A stretch of DNA of 64,000 nt from Halobaculum sp. MBLA0143 (lineage in GTDB: Archaea > Halobacteriota > Halobacteria > Halobacteriales > Haloferacaceae). Made by a program: the position numbers and the translations under genes. The stretch covers positions 620,001 through 684,000 of the forward strand of contig NZ_JBGKAC010000001.1 of the NCBI RefSeq assembly GCF_041361465.1, given 5' to 3'. The notes beneath the pieces are model-generated. The model saw nothing but the letters and a program-made list of their open reading frames with translations, searched no databases and was not told the DNA's origin. Positions 32,906 through 41,148 of the stretch are shown piece by piece (the stretch's first letter is position 1; each line of letters starts with the position of its first letter).

Positions 32906-33787
32906 GTGACCGACAGAGACGATCCGGCGGCGGCAGCCTGGTTCGCCGCCGACGGGGAGACGGAACGCGCCGCCGCCGTGCGCGAGGGGACGGCGGCGGC
33001 GCCGGCAGACTGGCCGGCGTTGGCCGTCGAGACGGGCGTCGCCGACGACGAGGCCGACTACGAGACGGCGCTGCGGGCGGCGACGCTGTCGGCGGCCCGC
33101 GACACCGTCCGGGAGCGGGAGCGAGCGGACGACCGACAGCTGATCCACGCGGTCCGGGCGGCCGACGACGCCCGCCGGACGGCCAACGAACTCGCCGAGC
33201 GGGTCGCGGAGTGGGGCGGCAGTCTGTTCGAGTTGGACGACACAGACGACACCCGAGCAGAGGACGCAGACGCCGGTGTCGCCTACGCCCGCGAACTGGC
33301 GGCCCGCGAGCCAGACGGCCCAGCGGAGACCCGGGCCGTCTCGCTGGCCCAGCGGGTCGTCGACCTCCACGAGGAGGCCGAGCGGCTGGAGGCGTCCGTC
33401 GCCGACAACGCGCCGGCGGTGGCGCCGAACCTCGCCGCGCTTGCGGGGCCGACGCTCGCGGCGCGACTGCTCTCGCTGTCGGGCGGGCTGGAGTCGTTGG
33501 CGAAGAAGCCCTCCGGGACACTCCAGGTGTTGGGCGCCGAAGACGCCCTGTTCGCGCACCTCCGGGGTGACGCCCCGTCGCCGAAACACGGCGTGATCTA
33601 CACGCACGACTACGTCCGCAACACCCACCCCGCAGAGCGCGGGTCGGCCGCCCGGGCGCTCGCCGGCAAGCTCACGATCGCCGCCCGGATCGACCACTAC
33701 AGCGGGGACAGACGGCCGGAACTGGAGGCAGAGCTGGACGAACGGATCGAGACGATCCGCGCCCGCCGGGGTGGTGACGGTGACTGA
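32906..33787 (+). CDS. Nop5 (NOP56/58 family) C/D-box RNP protein
   Basis: A 293-residue scaffold of the box C/D ribonucleoprotein that guides 2'-O-methylation of rRNA and tRNA. The C-terminal NOP domain is clear: LSLSGGLESLAKKPSGTLQVLGAEDALF, then KHGVIYTHDYVRN and KLTIAARIDHYSG. The N-terminal fibrillarin-binding part is much reduced and Glu/Asp/Ala rich compared with Nop5 of other archaea, a haloarchaeal trait. GTG 32906 gives MTDRDDPAAAAWF. Its TGA overlaps the start of the fibrillarin gene, so the two partner proteins are made in coupled fashion. Confidence 0.93.
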   Translation: MTDRDDPAAAAWFAADGETERAAAVREGTAAAPADWPALAVETGVADDEADYETALRAATLSAARDTVRERERADDRQLIHAVRAADDARRTANELAERVAEWGGSLFELDDTDDTRAEDADAGVAYARELAAREPDGPAETRAVSLAQRVVDLHEEAERLEASVADNAPAVAPNLAALAGPTLAARLLSLSGGLESLAKKPSGTLQVLGAEDALFAHLRGDAPSPKHGVIYTHDYVRNTHPAERGSAARALAGKLTIAARIDHYSGDRRPELEAELDERIETIRARRGGDGD

Positions 33788-34418
33788 CGACGACCTCCCG
33801 GCGGGGGTGCGTCGTCGGCCGTTCGACGGCACGGAGTCGTTGGCGACCCGCGGCGAGCCGGTCTACGGCGAGCCGACGGACGGCGACTGGCGGGCGTGGG
33901 ACCCCCACCGGTCGAAGCTGGCGGCGACGTTCGAGGCCGGCCTGGACACGGGCCTCGCGGGCGACGACACCGTGCTGTATCTGGGGGCCGCCAACGGGAC
34001 GACCGTGAGCCACGTCGCCGACTTCGCCGGCCGGACGTACGCGGTGGAGTTCGCCGCCCGGCCGGTCCGGGACCTGTTGACGGTGTGTGAGAGCCGCCCG
34101 CGACTGTTCCCGCTCGTGAAAGACGCCCGCGAGCCGGCGACGTACGCACACGTCGTCGAGAGCGGCGTGGACGCCGTGATCCAGGACGTGGCGACCCGCG
34201 ACCAGGCGGCCGTCGCCGCCCGGAACGCGCAGTTCCTCGCCGACGACGGCCGGCTCGTGCTCGCGGTGAAGGCCCGCAGCGAGGACGTGGCCCGCGAGCC
34301 GGCGGCGGTGTTCGAGGAGGTGCGAGCGGAGCTGCGGGAGACGTACGAGATCCTGGCGGAGACCCGTCTGGAGCCGTACCACGACGACCACCTCGCCGTC
34401 GTCGCCCGGCCGAAGTAA
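33780..34418 (+). CDS. flpA: Fibrillarin-like rRNA/tRNA 2'-O-methyltransferase
   Basis: A 212-residue SAM-dependent methyltransferase of the C/D-box RNP. SAM motif I is YLGAANGTTVSHVAD, followed by VYAVEF-like YAVEFA and the DAREP motif (VKDAREPATYAHVV), and the catalytic Lys in LAVKARSED. The N-terminal ~55 residues with VRRRPFDGTESLATRG match archaeal fibrillarins. GTG 33780 (MTDDDLPAG) is chosen because it overlaps the Nop5 stop by a few bases; GTGs at 33771 and 33774 are alternatives. The convergent XPB helicase ends at the next base. Confidence 0.95.
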   Translation: MTDDDLPAGVRRRPFDGTESLATRGEPVYGEPTDGDWRAWDPHRSKLAATFEAGLDTGLAGDDTVLYLGAANGTTVSHVADFAGRTYAVEFAARPVRDLLTVCESRPRLFPLVKDAREPATYAHVVESGVDAVIQDVATRDQAAVAARNAQFLADDGRLVLAVKARSEDVAREPAAVFEEVRAELRETYEILAETRLEPYHDDHLAVVARPK

Positions 34419-36236
34419 CTACTCGACGGTGCGTTCTCGTACCCGAATCCCCTTCTCGGAGAGGTGTTGCATCCGGCGGCGGGCGAACTCCTCTTCGGTC
34501 GTCCCGCGGGTCGCCAGAACGTACACGAGCGCCGACCCGGACGGGCGCATCGTCCGACCGGCCCGTTGTGTGCCCTGCCGGCGGCTCCCGCCCAACCCGG
34601 ACGCGACGATCGCCAGCTCCGCGTTCGGGAGATCCAACCCCTCGTCCGCGATCCGGGAGACGATCAGCGCCTCCAACTCCCCCTGCCGGAACTGCTCGAA
34701 CAGCCGTTCCCGCTCGCGGTGGCGGGTCTCCCCGGAGACGAACGGGACGCCGAGCGAGGCCTCCAGGTCTCGACCCTGATCCAGGTAGTCGACGAACACG
34801 AGCGTGCGGGCGTCCGGGTGGGCCTCGCGCAGCCGGCGGACGGCGCCCACCTTCGCGGGGTTGGTCGCGGCGATCTGGCGCTGCTCGCGGCGGTCTGCGG
34901 CCGCGAACTCCGTCTCGGCCGTCTCGTCCCAGGGGACGTACCGGATCTCCACCTCCGGCTCCACGACGTGGCCGGCGTCGAACAACGCCCCCCAGTCCGT
35001 CCCCAGGGGCGGACCGATCAGGGTGAAGATCTCCTCCTCGCGGTCGTCCTCGCGGACGGCGGAGGCGGTCGTGCCGAGCCGGTGGCGGCTCTGGAGGTCC
35101 GCCGTCCGGCGGAACACGTCCGACGGCAGCCGGTGACACTCGTCGAAGATCAACAGTCCCCACTCTCGAGAGTCGAACAACGAGCGGTGACGGTCCATCC
35201 CGGCGGTCTGGTAGGTGGTGATCGTCACCGGCCGCTCCTCCTTGCGCCCGCCGTGGTACTCCCCGACCTGATCGTCGTCTAAGTCGGTGTGTGCCAGCAG
35301 TTCGTCGTGCCACTGCCCGGCGAGCTCCCGCGAGGGAACCAGGATCAGCGTCTCGCCGCCCACCTCGCTCAACACTCCGATGGCGGCGATGGTCTTCCCG
35401 GAGCCCGGCGGCGCCGTGAGTACGCCCGACTGGCGTTCGAGGAACCGGTCGACCCACTCCCGTTGGTAGTCGCGCAGTTCCGTCTCCAGTTCGACCGTCA
35501 GCGGCTCTCCGGACTCCAGATTACGGTCGTCGCGGACGGGGTAGCCGGCGTCGTACAGCGTGCGCTTGATCGCGCCGACGGCCGCCTCGTTCACCCACGA
35601 CTCCGTGTCGGAGATGGCCGCCCGGAGGTGGTCGTCGGCCAGCTTCTGGCGGGCGACGTTGCCCATCAGCTCCTCGCGGTCGGCCCGGAGCACGACGTAG
35701 CCGTCCTCGTGGGTGTCGAGGACGAACTGGTTGGCGCGCTTCCACTGCTCGCCGATCCACGACTCCAGGTCCGGCACCTGGCGCGGCAGGACGGACCGTA
35801 CCCGGTCCAGCAGGGCGTCGAGTTCGTCGAACGGCGCCGCCCAGACGTCCTCCGGGCGGATCTCGTAGAGGTAGCCCCGCGTCCCCGGCTCCGTCCGCGT
35901 GGAGTCGACGAGGTGGGCGAACTGCGCCAGCGACGCTCGAGTGTACTGTGTGGGCCTGTCGGCGACGATCTCCCGCCGGTCCGGGAACACGACGAGCCGC
36001 TCGCGGTCGGCGAGGTCGCCCCACGACTGGGGGTAGTAGACGACGGGGTCGGCGTCCGTCTCCACCCGCGCCACGTCGCCGTCGGCCGCGAGTTCGTCCA
36101 GCGCCTCGGTAGCCGTGGCCTGCGAGCGCCCCGTCTCTCTGGCCACGGTCGTCGCCGTCACGACCGGGCTGCCGGCCGCCTCCACCGTGTCGTACAGTTC
36201 GTCGAGAGAGAGATCCGTCGCGTCGTCGTCGGTCAT
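34419..36236 (-). CDS. XPB/Rad25-type DNA helicase
   Basis: A 605-residue superfamily 2 helicase related to the eukaryotic repair and transcription factor XPB. Walker A APPGSGKT is near 275, DECH (FDECHRLPS) near 363, motif III TTASA, and motif VI QRAGRTMRPSG near 560. An N-terminal winged helix domain (about 1-70, ATTVARETGRSQATATEALDEL) and a middle DNA-damage-recognition-like region precede the helicase core, matching archaeal XPB (Rad25). It probably works in nucleotide excision repair or transcription-coupled repair. ATG 36236 is the natural start. It converges exactly on flpA. Confidence 0.92.
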   Translation of the reverse strand: MTDDDATDLSLDELYDTVEAAGSPVVTATTVARETGRSQATATEALDELAADGDVARVETDADPVVYYPQSWGDLADRERLVVFPDRREIVADRPTQYTRASLAQFAHLVDSTRTEPGTRGYLYEIRPEDVWAAPFDELDALLDRVRSVLPRQVPDLESWIGEQWKRANQFVLDTHEDGYVVLRADREELMGNVARQKLADDHLRAAISDTESWVNEAAVGAIKRTLYDAGYPVRDDRNLESGEPLTVELETELRDYQREWVDRFLERQSGVLTAPPGSGKTIAAIGVLSEVGGETLILVPSRELAGQWHDELLAHTDLDDDQVGEYHGGRKEERPVTITTYQTAGMDRHRSLFDSREWGLLIFDECHRLPSDVFRRTADLQSRHRLGTTASAVREDDREEEIFTLIGPPLGTDWGALFDAGHVVEPEVEIRYVPWDETAETEFAAADRREQRQIAATNPAKVGAVRRLREAHPDARTLVFVDYLDQGRDLEASLGVPFVSGETRHRERERLFEQFRQGELEALIVSRIADEGLDLPNAELAIVASGLGGSRRQGTQRAGRTMRPSGSALVYVLATRGTTEEEFARRRMQHLSEKGIRVRERTVE

Positions 36237-36345
36237 CGTGTGTCGTTGGCGGTCGGGGTGTAAATGGGGTGTGTTCGGCTTGCACCGGGTTCGCGTCCCC
36301 TGTGCCGACAGCGACAGTCGCCGTCGCCGACGGCAGCCGAAGCGT

Positions 36346-36373
36346 TTGTATACGTCGTCTACACAGTATACAA
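36346..36373. promoter_or_regulatory. Palindromic operator over the toxin-antitoxin promoter
   Basis: TTGTATAC (36346-36353) and GTATACAA (36366-36373) are perfect inverted 8-base arms with a 12-base spacer. The left arm overlaps the TATA box about 25 bases upstream of ATG 36375, and the right arm ends one base before the start codon. This is the expected place for binding by the ribbon-helix-helix-like UPF0175 antitoxin, giving autoregulation. Confidence 0.7.
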
Positions 36374-36374
36374 C

Positions 36375-36665
36375 ATGGGAACCGTCTCTGCGCGTCTCCC
36401 CGAGGAGATCGAGTCCGAACTGGAGACGTACCTCGACGCAGAACAGCTCGATCAGAGCACGGCCGTCCGCCGGCTCCTCGCGGACGGGCTGGAGCAGTGG
36501 CGGAGACAGCGGGCGCTCGAACAGTTAGATGCGGGTGAGGTGAGCTTCACCCGTGCAGCGGAGTTGGCCGACGTGTCGCCGTGGGAGTTCGCTCGCCTCG
36601 CGGAGAAACACGACGTGACCTGGGTGAGCGGCGACGGCCTCGACGCCGATCTCGACGCGTTGTGA
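36375..36665 (+). CDS. UPF0175 family antitoxin
   Basis: A 96-residue DNA-binding antitoxin. The N-terminal part TVSARLPEEIESELETYLD is ribbon-helix-helix-like (beta strand then helices), and the second part VSFTRAAELADVSPWEFARLAEKHDV is the UPF0175 helix-turn-helix that also contacts the toxin. It is followed directly, with no gap, by the DUF3368 PIN toxin, the usual partner of this family. ATG 36375 is supported by the TATA box at 36345-36352. The palindromic operator suggests autoregulation. Confidence 0.92.
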   Translation: MGTVSARLPEEIESELETYLDAEQLDQSTAVRRLLADGLEQWRRQRALEQLDAGEVSFTRAAELADVSPWEFARLAEKHDVTWVSGDGLDADLDAL

Positions 36666-37193
36666 ATGTACGTTCTCGACGCGACACCGTTGATCTATCT
36701 CGGGAAGACACAGCGAGTCGGCGTTCTCGACAGCGTCCCGGAACGGTGTGTCGTTCCCGAGTCGGTGTACGAGGAGGTCGTGGTCGTCGGCCGCGAGGCG
36801 GGCCACCCGGACGCGCGGCGCGTCGAACGGGCTGTCGAGGACGGAACACTACCGACGGTCCCGACCCCCGAGACGGAGACCCGCGAACGGCTCCGTGAGA
36901 ACCGACGGTTGAGCGACCCCGACGCGGCGGTGCTGGCAGTCGCCGCCGACGCGGACGCGACCGCGGTGATGGACGAACAGTACGGCCGCGACGCCGCCAG
37001 CGCCGAGGGAGTCCCGACACGAGGAACGGCGTATCTGGTCTTATCGGCGCTGAAACACGGCGAACTCGACGGGGAGACGGCACGCGAGACGGTCGACGAG
37101 ATGGTCGACGCCGGGTGGTACTGTGCGCCCGACCTGTACGCGCGCCTCTGCCGGAAAATCGAGCGGCTGGCGGGCGAGTCGGGCAGCGAGTAA
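36666..37193 (+). CDS. DUF3368 family PIN-domain toxin
   Basis: A 175-residue ribonuclease toxin of the PIN fold (VapC relative). Acidic active-site residues are visible: D5 (MYVLDATPLIYLGK), a Glu in SVYEEVVV, the DPDAAVLAVAADADA strand, and MDEQYGRD. Such toxins cleave RNA, often tRNA or rRNA, when freed from the antitoxin. The start ATG 36666 directly follows the antitoxin stop (TGAATG), so the pair is translationally linked. The pair lies in a region rich in conserved housekeeping genes, so it may be a recent insertion near XPB. Confidence 0.92.
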   Translation: MYVLDATPLIYLGKTQRVGVLDSVPERCVVPESVYEEVVVVGREAGHPDARRVERAVEDGTLPTVPTPETETRERLRENRRLSDPDAAVLAVAADADATAVMDEQYGRDAASAEGVPTRGTAYLVLSALKHGELDGETARETVDEMVDAGWYCAPDLYARLCRKIERLAGESGSE

Positions 37194-37260
37194 CGGCTCG
37201 ACTCGAATCCCCGACACCCCCGGCGGAACCCACAAGCCCGCGGCGCTCGTACCCGACGGC

Positions 37261-37992
37261 ATGACAGACGCACTCCTGGCGGCGGGCGTGGAACAGTGTC
37301 GCCGCCGCGGCTACGAGGTCTCTCGCCCCGAGGACGGCGGGGAGCCTCCTGGGGTCGCGGTGCCGGGGACGGAGGCGGACCCGCCGTTCGGCCCCTCGCG
37401 GGCGCTCGGGCTGGAGCCGCTGGCGGAGGCGGACCCGACGACCGTCCTCTCGCGGCTGTGGACCAACCAGGAACACGACCGTGGCACCGTGTTCCTCGTC
37501 CCGGACGACCGGGTGGCGGCCGAGGTGGAGTCGATCCTGTCGGCGCCGGTCGGTGTCAGAGCCGACGACAACGGTCGGCTGTTCTACACCGGCCCGGACC
37601 GGGTGCCGTTGGCGGAGGGCGGCTACGCGGCCGTCCCGACCGGGACGGCGGTGGAGTGGCGCGAGACGGCGGCGTCGCTCCCGCCGGAGCTGACGGAGGA
37701 GGACTCGACGGACGGGCGGCTGGAACTGCGTGCCGACGGCGAGCCGTTGGCAGTGCTGTCGAGTGTCGACGCGCTGAACTGTCCGCCCCGCGAGCGGTTC
37801 CCGTACGCCTACGAGCGGGACGCGGACAAACGGATCAGGGTGCGGGACTACGCCGGGCGGCCGGTGGAGACGTTCTCCGGGGTGTCGGCGATGCGAACCG
37901 GCGGGTTCCGACCGGTCCCCGCGCCGCTCGTCCCCGAACACATGCTGAACGGCGACCCCACGGGGTGGTGGGGGGTCGTCGTCGCCGACTAA
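37261..37992 (+). CDS. Conserved haloarchaeal hypothetical protein
   Basis: A 243-residue soluble protein of unknown function. The middle shows GTVFLVPDDRVAAEVESIL and DDNGRLFYTGPDRVPLAEGGYA, with a C-terminal motif AMRTGGFRPVPAPLVPEHM and a Trp pair GWWGVVV at the end. The repeated beta-strand spacing suggests an alpha/beta fold, but I do not recognise a family. ATG 37261 is clear. It overlaps by 4 bases the stop of the convergent gene at 37989. Confidence 0.72.
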   Translation: MTDALLAAGVEQCRRRGYEVSRPEDGGEPPGVAVPGTEADPPFGPSRALGLEPLAEADPTTVLSRLWTNQEHDRGTVFLVPDDRVAAEVESILSAPVGVRADDNGRLFYTGPDRVPLAEGGYAAVPTGTAVEWRETAASLPPELTEEDSTDGRLELRADGEPLAVLSSVDALNCPPRERFPYAYERDADKRIRVRDYAGRPVETFSGVSAMRTGGFRPVPAPLVPEHMLNGDPTGWWGVVVAD

Positions 37993-38609
37993 CGGCGACA
38001 GCTCTTCTCGACGAGCGCACGCTTGGACCGGAAGCGGCCGCCACAGTCGTGACACTCCACGAAGCCGTCGCCGGACGCGGTGCTGACGCGGTGGTCGCCG
38101 AGTTCGAACGGTCGCGCGACCGTCCGGGGCCTGATCTCGCCGGGACACTGACGGTCGCTCTCGGACGCGAGCGCCGACCGGAGCGTGATGGTCTCGACGT
38201 CCAGCCGCGACCAACGGTCGCGTGCGAGTGCGGTCTCACGGTCGGCCACCTCCGTCCAGCCGGTGACGAGGACCGGCGAGTCCGTCCCGGTGTCGCTGAC
38301 CACGGTGACGAGTCTGACGCCGTCGATCACGGCCGCGAACCGCCAGCCGTCGGCGGAGTTGAATCGGAGTTGGCCCTCTCGAATCGTGTGTGCGACGAGC
38401 GGGAGCGAGAGGTACCGACCGGTCTGGCGCAGACGACGTCGGAAGTGGTCCGTCTGCGCGTACCGTGACGGCTCCCGGGGCGGCACCGACGCCGCCTGTC
38501 GGCGGTCGGTGGCCGCGGCGGGGTCGGCGGGGGCGTTCGTGAGCGACACGCCGTGTGAGTCGGTGGCCGACACGCCGTCGGTGTCGGGGCCGCCCTGTCG
38601 GGATGCCAC
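37989..38609 (-). CDS. Hypothetical protein with C-terminal Cys knuckle
   Basis: A 206-residue protein. The middle region RYAQTDHFRRRLRQTGRYLSLPLVAHTIREGQLRFN has basic helices, and RFAAVIDGVRLVTVVSDTG forms strands; near the end VECHDCGGRFRSKRALVEKSC is a CxxC...C knuckle that may bind zinc or iron. No family was recognised with confidence. GTG 38609 (MASRQGGPD) is preferred to a longer frame. It is convergent with the hypothetical gene at 37261 and overlaps it by 4 bases. Confidence 0.65.
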   Translation of the reverse strand: MASRQGGPDTDGVSATDSHGVSLTNAPADPAAATDRRQAASVPPREPSRYAQTDHFRRRLRQTGRYLSLPLVAHTIREGQLRFNSADGWRFAAVIDGVRLVTVVSDTGTDSPVLVTGWTEVADRETALARDRWSRLDVETITLRSALASESDRQCPGEIRPRTVARPFELGDHRVSTASGDGFVECHDCGGRFRSKRALVEKSCRR

Positions 38610-38687
38610 TACGACACGCTTGGGCGGTCCGATACAAGTGATTTGTGCCCGTGGCGAGGTATGACACACCTCACTGGGGAGCGACCG

Positions 38688-39248
38688 TCAGTTCAGCAGG
38701 CCCAGCGACTCGATCCGGTCGACGATCTCGCCGACCGCCTCCTCGGCGTCGTCCGTCCGCTTGCCGCCGGTGATGACGATCTTCCCGGAGCCGAACAGGA
38801 GGATCACCACGTCCGGCTCGTCCATCCGGTACACCAGCCCGGGGAACTGCTCGGGCTCGTACTCCACGTCCTCCAGCCCCAGGCCGATGGCCAGCGCGTT
38901 CAGGTTGAGCTGGTGGCCCAGGTCGGCCGACGAGACGATGTTCTGGACCGTGATGTCCGGGTCGTCGTCGACGGGGATCGAGAGGCCGCGCAGCTTCTCG
39001 AAGATGATCCCCAGCGCGTCGTGGACGTCGTCGATGCTCTTGGCGCCAGTACAGACGATCTTCCCCGACCGGAAGATCAGTGCCGCGGCCTTCGGGTCCT
39101 GGGTGCGGTAGACGAGACCGGGGAAGTTGTCCGGGTTGAAGTCCGCCCCCGGGAGGTCCTCCGCCAGCGCCTCGAGGTCGAGCTCCTGCCCGATTCCCGT
39201 CGATGCGACCACGTTCTGAATCTCGATGGAGTCTGCCGGGTCCGTCAT
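38688..39248 (-). CDS. tbp: TATA-box-binding protein
   Basis: A 186-residue general transcription factor that binds the TATA box and recruits TFB and RNA polymerase. Two direct repeats of the saddle are visible: repeat 1 IEIQNVVASTGIGQELDLEAL...GLVYRTQDPKAAALIFRSGKIVCTGAKS and repeat 2 ITVQNIVSSADLGHQLNLNAL...GLVYRMDEPDVVILLFGSGKIVITGGK (landmarks only). DNA-contact residues VVAST, LIFRSGK and IVITG are intact. ATG 39248 gives MTDPADSIE; an upstream in-frame start at 39266 is unlikely. Two palindromic TATA boxes lie upstream, so the gene may be autoregulated. Haloarchaea often have several TBPs. Confidence 0.97.
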   Translation of the reverse strand: MTDPADSIEIQNVVASTGIGQELDLEALAEDLPGADFNPDNFPGLVYRTQDPKAAALIFRSGKIVCTGAKSIDDVHDALGIIFEKLRGLSIPVDDDPDITVQNIVSSADLGHQLNLNALAIGLGLEDVEYEPEQFPGLVYRMDEPDVVILLFGSGKIVITGGKRTDDAEEAVGEIVDRIESLGLLN

Positions 39249-39267
39249 TCGTTCTTCCTCGTCCACG

Positions 39268-39290
39268 TTTATAAACCGACGGTTTATAAA
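39268..39290 (-). promoter_or_regulatory. Two palindromic TATA boxes of the tbp gene
   Basis: TTTATAAA occurs at 39268-39275 and 39283-39290, 15 bases apart and identical on both strands. For ATG 39248 the distal copy gives a start point about 12 bases upstream; the proximal copy is too close for a normal leader. The two copies could be alternative promoters or a TBP autoregulatory site. Confidence 0.65.
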
Positions 39291-39419
39291 GACGGGGGCT
39301 CCGGGGCGAGACCGAGCGCCGATTCGGCGCCGACGGAGGGACTTTCCGGCGCGAACCGGGCGAGCCGTGGGTTTATGAGGGTCGCGGCCGTTTCGCTCGA
39401 CGACTCTGTCTTTATTTCC

Positions 39420-39824
39420 TCACGTTCTGTCACTGGTACTGTCCTCGTCGCCGCAGTGGCTCGGGAGTCGGCGGGCGACGCGCGCGACTGTCTCCGGCGG
39501 CGTGTCGGCGACGGCCGCGACGCGGGTCAGCGGCGCGTCGAACCGGCGACAGGCGACTGCGGCGCCGACCACGACCGGCGCCGCCTCGGCCACCGGGTCA
39601 CCCGGGGTCGCCGGCGACGGCGGCGTCGGCGGCGGTTCGCGTGCGGCGGCGACCGACACGAGCGCGACCGTCAGGTCGTCGACTGCACCCGGGCTGGCGG
39701 CACACGCCGTCCGTTCCAACAGCCCGGTCAGTCGGAGCCCGACCGCGTCGCCGTCTGCGGTGAGTGCGCGGTCGACCGCGGCCGACTGGACCGTCGTGAG
39801 CGGAGTCTCTCGGTCCGTCGTCAC
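39420..39824 (-). CDS. Hypothetical protein, possibly cyclin-box-like
   Basis: A 134-residue, Ala/Val/Pro-rich protein of unknown function. The stretch ...GAAVACRRFDAPLTRVAAVADTPPETVARVARRL resembles the helix pattern of a single TFB/cyclin repeat ending in a recognition-helix-like ETVARVARRL, which is suggestive next to tbp but may be coincidence. GTG 39824 begins MTTDRETPLTT. The Pro-rich centre (EPPPTPPSPATPGD) separates two helical halves. Codon use is normal for the genome. Confidence 0.55.
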   Translation of the reverse strand: MTTDRETPLTTVQSAAVDRALTADGDAVGLRLTGLLERTACAASPGAVDDLTVALVSVAAAREPPPTPPSPATPGDPVAEAAPVVVGAAVACRRFDAPLTRVAAVADTPPETVARVARRLPSHCGDEDSTSDRT

Positions 39825-39929
39825 TACACTCGAGTGGGGGCTGGAGCGTAAAAACCGCCTCGATAGCGTTGCTCACCGGACTTCTCTACGGATTCGCACG
39901 ATTGTCTGACGGGATGAGACGTTCCGGCA

Positions 39930-39940
39930 ATTTTATAATG
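39930..39940 (+). promoter_or_regulatory. TATA box of the gene at 39963
   Basis: ATTTTATAATG centred about 28 bases before ATG 39963 in an AT-rich patch; supports leaderless transcription from the ATG. Confidence 0.6.
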
Positions 39941-39962
39941 GTAGAATACGTTGTAAAACCAC

Positions 39963-40808
39963 ATGGCACTGGAGGGGAACGGACGGGGGGAAACCGTTCT
40001 TCACGCCGACGTCGACTCGCTGGCTCACGCGACGGGCACAGCGGAAGGGCGTCACGTGGGGATACTCTCCGACTACTCCGTCCAAGAGTGGCAGCGTCGT
40101 ATCGACAGCACACCGTCACCCGCCGACGACCGGCACTTCCTCAAGCTCGGCGGGAAGCTCCGGAGTGCGACCGCGACCGCGGGCGGCATCCAGACTCGCC
40201 CGATGGGTCCGAACCTGGACGTCACCGTCGTCGAAGAGGCGACGACGGACGACCTCGAGGACGCACTCGACACGGCACTCGGCGACGCCGACGGGGGCGT
40301 CCTCGCGGTCGAGGACCCGTCGTTCCTGTTCACGCAGGAGACGGACGCCGGCGAACGGCTCGACGAGTTCATCGAGCTGGCGACGGAACGGTGTGACACG
40401 GTCCACGCCAGAGTACCCAACGAGCCACGGGCGATCACGACGCTGGCCCGCCGGTTCGAGTTCGCGGACGACCGCTGTCGTCGGTGGATCGCGGAGACCG
40501 GCGTCACCCAACTCCGCGAGGACGACCCGACGAACTTCGGCTACCTCCGCAGCAACTGGCGGGAGGCCCGCCGCGGACTGGAGACCGTCGACATGGCGTA
40601 CCCACAGTCCAAACAGATCCACGAGGCCATTCCCGACCCCGAGACGACCCCCCGGACGCTGGGAGCCGCGCTCCAGGCGTTCGTCGAACTGGGCGCGCTC
40701 GGCGTCTGGGGCGACACGGTCGCGGCGAACCGCTACGACATGACCGGCTACGACCCGGAGATGATCTCGGCCATCGGCCGCGCGGTCGAACAGCTCCACG
40801 ACGAGTAG
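39963..40808 (+). CDS. Haloarchaeal hypothetical protein (DUF7504-like)
   Basis: A 281-residue protein. The central part GGVLAVEDPSFLFTQETDAGERLDEFIELA and ITTLARRFEFADDRCRRWI has an alpha/beta arrangement reminiscent of the haloarchaeal DUF7504 family, itself related to RecA/KaiC-like folds without clear Walker motifs. The C-terminal third (LGAALQAFVELGALGVWGDTVAANRYDM) is helical, probably a winged helix. The function is unknown, and a regulatory or signalling role is speculation. ATG 39963 has a clear TATA box. It converges with the next gene, 5 bases between stops. Confidence 0.6.
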   Translation: MALEGNGRGETVLHADVDSLAHATGTAEGRHVGILSDYSVQEWQRRIDSTPSPADDRHFLKLGGKLRSATATAGGIQTRPMGPNLDVTVVEEATTDDLEDALDTALGDADGGVLAVEDPSFLFTQETDAGERLDEFIELATERCDTVHARVPNEPRAITTLARRFEFADDRCRRWIAETGVTQLREDDPTNFGYLRSNWREARRGLETVDMAYPQSKQIHEAIPDPETTPRTLGAALQAFVELGALGVWGDTVAANRYDMTGYDPEMISAIGRAVEQLHDE

Positions 40809-40813
40809 CCCGG

Positions 40814-41110
40814 TTACTCCGTCTTCGGCCGCGACAGTGACTCCGCAGTCACCTCACCGTCCGGCCGCATCGTCACCGTCCCCAGTCCGACAGTGTCGCC
40901 CGTCTCCGCGAGGGACGCGACCGCCGCCAGCGTCGCTTCCCGGTCCAACTGCTCCCAGGTGTACGACTCGATCTGTCGTTGGAACGTCTCCGGGTCCGTC
41001 CACCCGGCGTCGATCTCCGAGGGGACGTGGACGACGAGCCGGAACTCTGCGTCCGTCACCCGGATGCCGACGCCGAACGTGTCGCCGTCGGCCGCCGTGT
41101 CGTCTGTCAC
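40814..41110 (-). CDS. Conserved haloarchaeal hypothetical protein
   Basis: A 98-residue acidic protein: MTDDTAADGDTFGVGIRVTDAEFRLVVHVPSEI as N-terminal landmark, a helical middle ETFQRQIESYTWEQLDREATLAAVA and a C-terminal strand GLGTVTMRPDGEV. No family was recognised. GTG 41110 is preferred because upstream codons (CTA, AAA, TCT) look noncoding; a GTG at 41152 would give 14 more residues and overlap the DUF655 stop as GTGA. It follows DUF655 on the same strand and may be coexpressed with it. Confidence 0.68.
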   Translation of the reverse strand: MTDDTAADGDTFGVGIRVTDAEFRLVVHVPSEIDAGWTDPETFQRQIESYTWEQLDREATLAAVASLAETGDTVGLGTVTMRPDGEVTAESLSRPKTE

Positions 41111-41148
41111 GCAGTGTAGTTTCCCCCCCGCAGAGAAAGGCCCGTCGC

